Below, piece by piece: positions 63,063-64,000 of a DNA stretch of 64,000 bases. Made by a program: the position numbers and the translations under genes. Within the stretch, counting starts at the first letter, position 1, and each line of letters begins with the position of its first letter. The notes under the pieces are model-generated. The model made no database searches. It worked only from the letters and a program-made list of their open reading frames with translations, and was not told where the DNA came from. Location: assembly GCF_012273895.1 (NCBI RefSeq), contig NC_052119.1:5651990-5715989 (forward strand). Reading direction: 5' to 3'. This stretch comes from Zerene cesonia (Eukaryota; Arthropoda; Insecta; Lepidoptera; Pieridae).

Positions 63063-63986
63063 GTATTTTCTTGTGTTTGATTTTACGCGAGTACTATATA
63101 TACATTTAGAAATTAAAAACAGTCTCCCCGTGACCACGCTCGCTGTAAAGTGTTCGAAACGTCGGGTTAATAATATAATGAATAAATCGCGTTTAAAATC
63201 CGTTAAAAAGCTTCTACACTCTGCACTGTCTAACAGTTTGTTCTATCTAAGAATATTGTGTTCTTTGCGTTGTTTCGTATTTTAAATTCCAATATTTGTA
63301 ACAGTATGATTTGTATCAGTATTTCTTAAAATAATCAGCTTTCATTTAATTAGCCTAACCTTTTATATACACAATATATAACTTATATTAACATAGATAT
63401 ATTTAGGAAAACCATATTTACAGTTTGCACCCCCAGTTACCACAAACAATTTCACATATTTATTGTGAAAGAATGAATTTGCGTCACAAGTTTGCATGAT
63501 TTTAGCACATTTTTGTTAAATAATCACTTAAGCCATTCATATGTGCGATATTTATATGTATAATTTATAAAGAGCGTTGGAAGGAATGTTGATCGCTCTT
63601 TTAGTTCAATGATTTTACTAAAGAAGGAAGTGGAGATAGAGAACTTTTCTAATATTTACTCTGACTGGAAATTAAAGACTTAAAAGGTCATAGTCTTTTG
63701 GTATGTCATACCAAAAGACTAGAAAACACTATCAGCCAATACTGCCAACATCCGAAAAAATACTCTACATACCAACTGCGGAGAAACAGGTGGAAGTAGT
63801 TCACAACCAACAATTTTTGTAAGACCTTCAAGACATGTAAAATCTCAGTCTCCCCGTGACCACGCTCGCTGTAGTGTTCGAAACGTCGGATTAATAATAT
63901 AATGAATAAATCGCGTTTAAATCCGTTTAAAAGTCTTTAATTTTTAAATGTATAATACTCGCGTAAAATCAAACACAAGAAAATAC
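63063..63986. mobile_element. Foldback/MITE-like element with 50-bp inverted ends and internal direct repeats
   Basis: The left arm 63063-63117 (GTATTTTCTTGTGTTTGATT, then TTACGCGAGTA...) is matched in reverse by 63936-63986 with few changes. Just inside each end lie direct copies of a 90-bp block (63121-63210 and 63847-63934) starting AGTCTCCCCGTGACCACG and containing GTGTTCGAAACGTCGG and AATAAATCGCGTTTAAA. Between them, 63666-63685 repeats part of the inner end (AAATTAAAGACTT). The class is not identified; there is no transposase. A 122-codon frame at 62917-63285 overlaps the left end and is not a gene. Confidence 0.65.
63691..63721. repeat. Near-perfect 31-bp palindrome
   Basis: TAGTCTTTTGGTATG and CATACCAAAAGACTA pair perfectly (15 bp) around a single T. 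It lies inside the foldback element at 63063-63986. Confidence 0.9.
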
Positions 63987-64000
63987 TTTACCTTTTTACT

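Noticed and set aside
62917..63285. Plus-strand open frame of 122 codons, the longest outside the FGF region
   Set aside because: It runs across the left end of the foldback element, including the inverted arm and the direct repeat; no domain and no splice context.
1..64000. CRISPR arrays, bacterial operons or prophage
   Set aside because: The DNA is clearly animal nuclear sequence with spliced exons, SINEs and a eukaryotic tRNA gene; there are no regularly spaced repeats.

Overview
This 64 kb window looks like nuclear DNA from a lepidopteran insect (moth or butterfly). It is very AT-rich and has almost no protein-coding sequence. It is littered with short non-autonomous Helitron-type elements ending in GCAGCTAG or CCGCTAG, with SINE-like elements carrying an ATCAGGCGAACC tail, and with a SINE ending in a (GAT)n tail. 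These families are familiar from moth and butterfly introns. I cannot name the species.

The one protein-coding gene I can support is a fibroblast growth factor (FGF) ligand on the minus strand. Three exons are visible: 57611-57737, 42983-43092 and 42441-42803 (stop TAG at 42441-42443). Each internal junction has GT/AG signals, and the joined frame is continuous for 199 residues covering most or all of the FGF core. Intron phases (1, then 0) and positions match the classical three-exon FGF core. The 5' part of the gene (start codon and expected signal peptide) was not found and probably lies beyond position 64000. Insects have a few FGF ligands (branchless type, pyramus/thisbe type) that act on FGF receptors in tracheal and mesodermal development; I do not assign this one to a subtype.

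Layout: 1-40381 is a gene desert downstream of the FGF gene, containing one elongator tRNA-Met gene (21151-21223, plus strand), many repeats and several GC-richer islands that could be regulatory. 40382-41381 is a 1000-base assembly gap. 41382-42440 is the probable 3' UTR and flank. 42441-57737 holds the three FGF exons, split by a 179-bp intron and a 14.5-kb intron with four Helitron-type copies. 57738-64000 is upstream intron or 5' flank, ending in a foldback element with roughly 50-bp inverted arms.

The oddest structures are a 165-bp inverted-repeat element (24995-25159) whose two arms both look like the 3' half of a tRNA with a Pol III B box; seven copies of one Helitron-type family all in the same orientation, some with multiplied TCCTA at the 5' end; a 31-bp near-perfect palindrome at 63691-63721; and a GC hairpin in the probable FGF 3' UTR.
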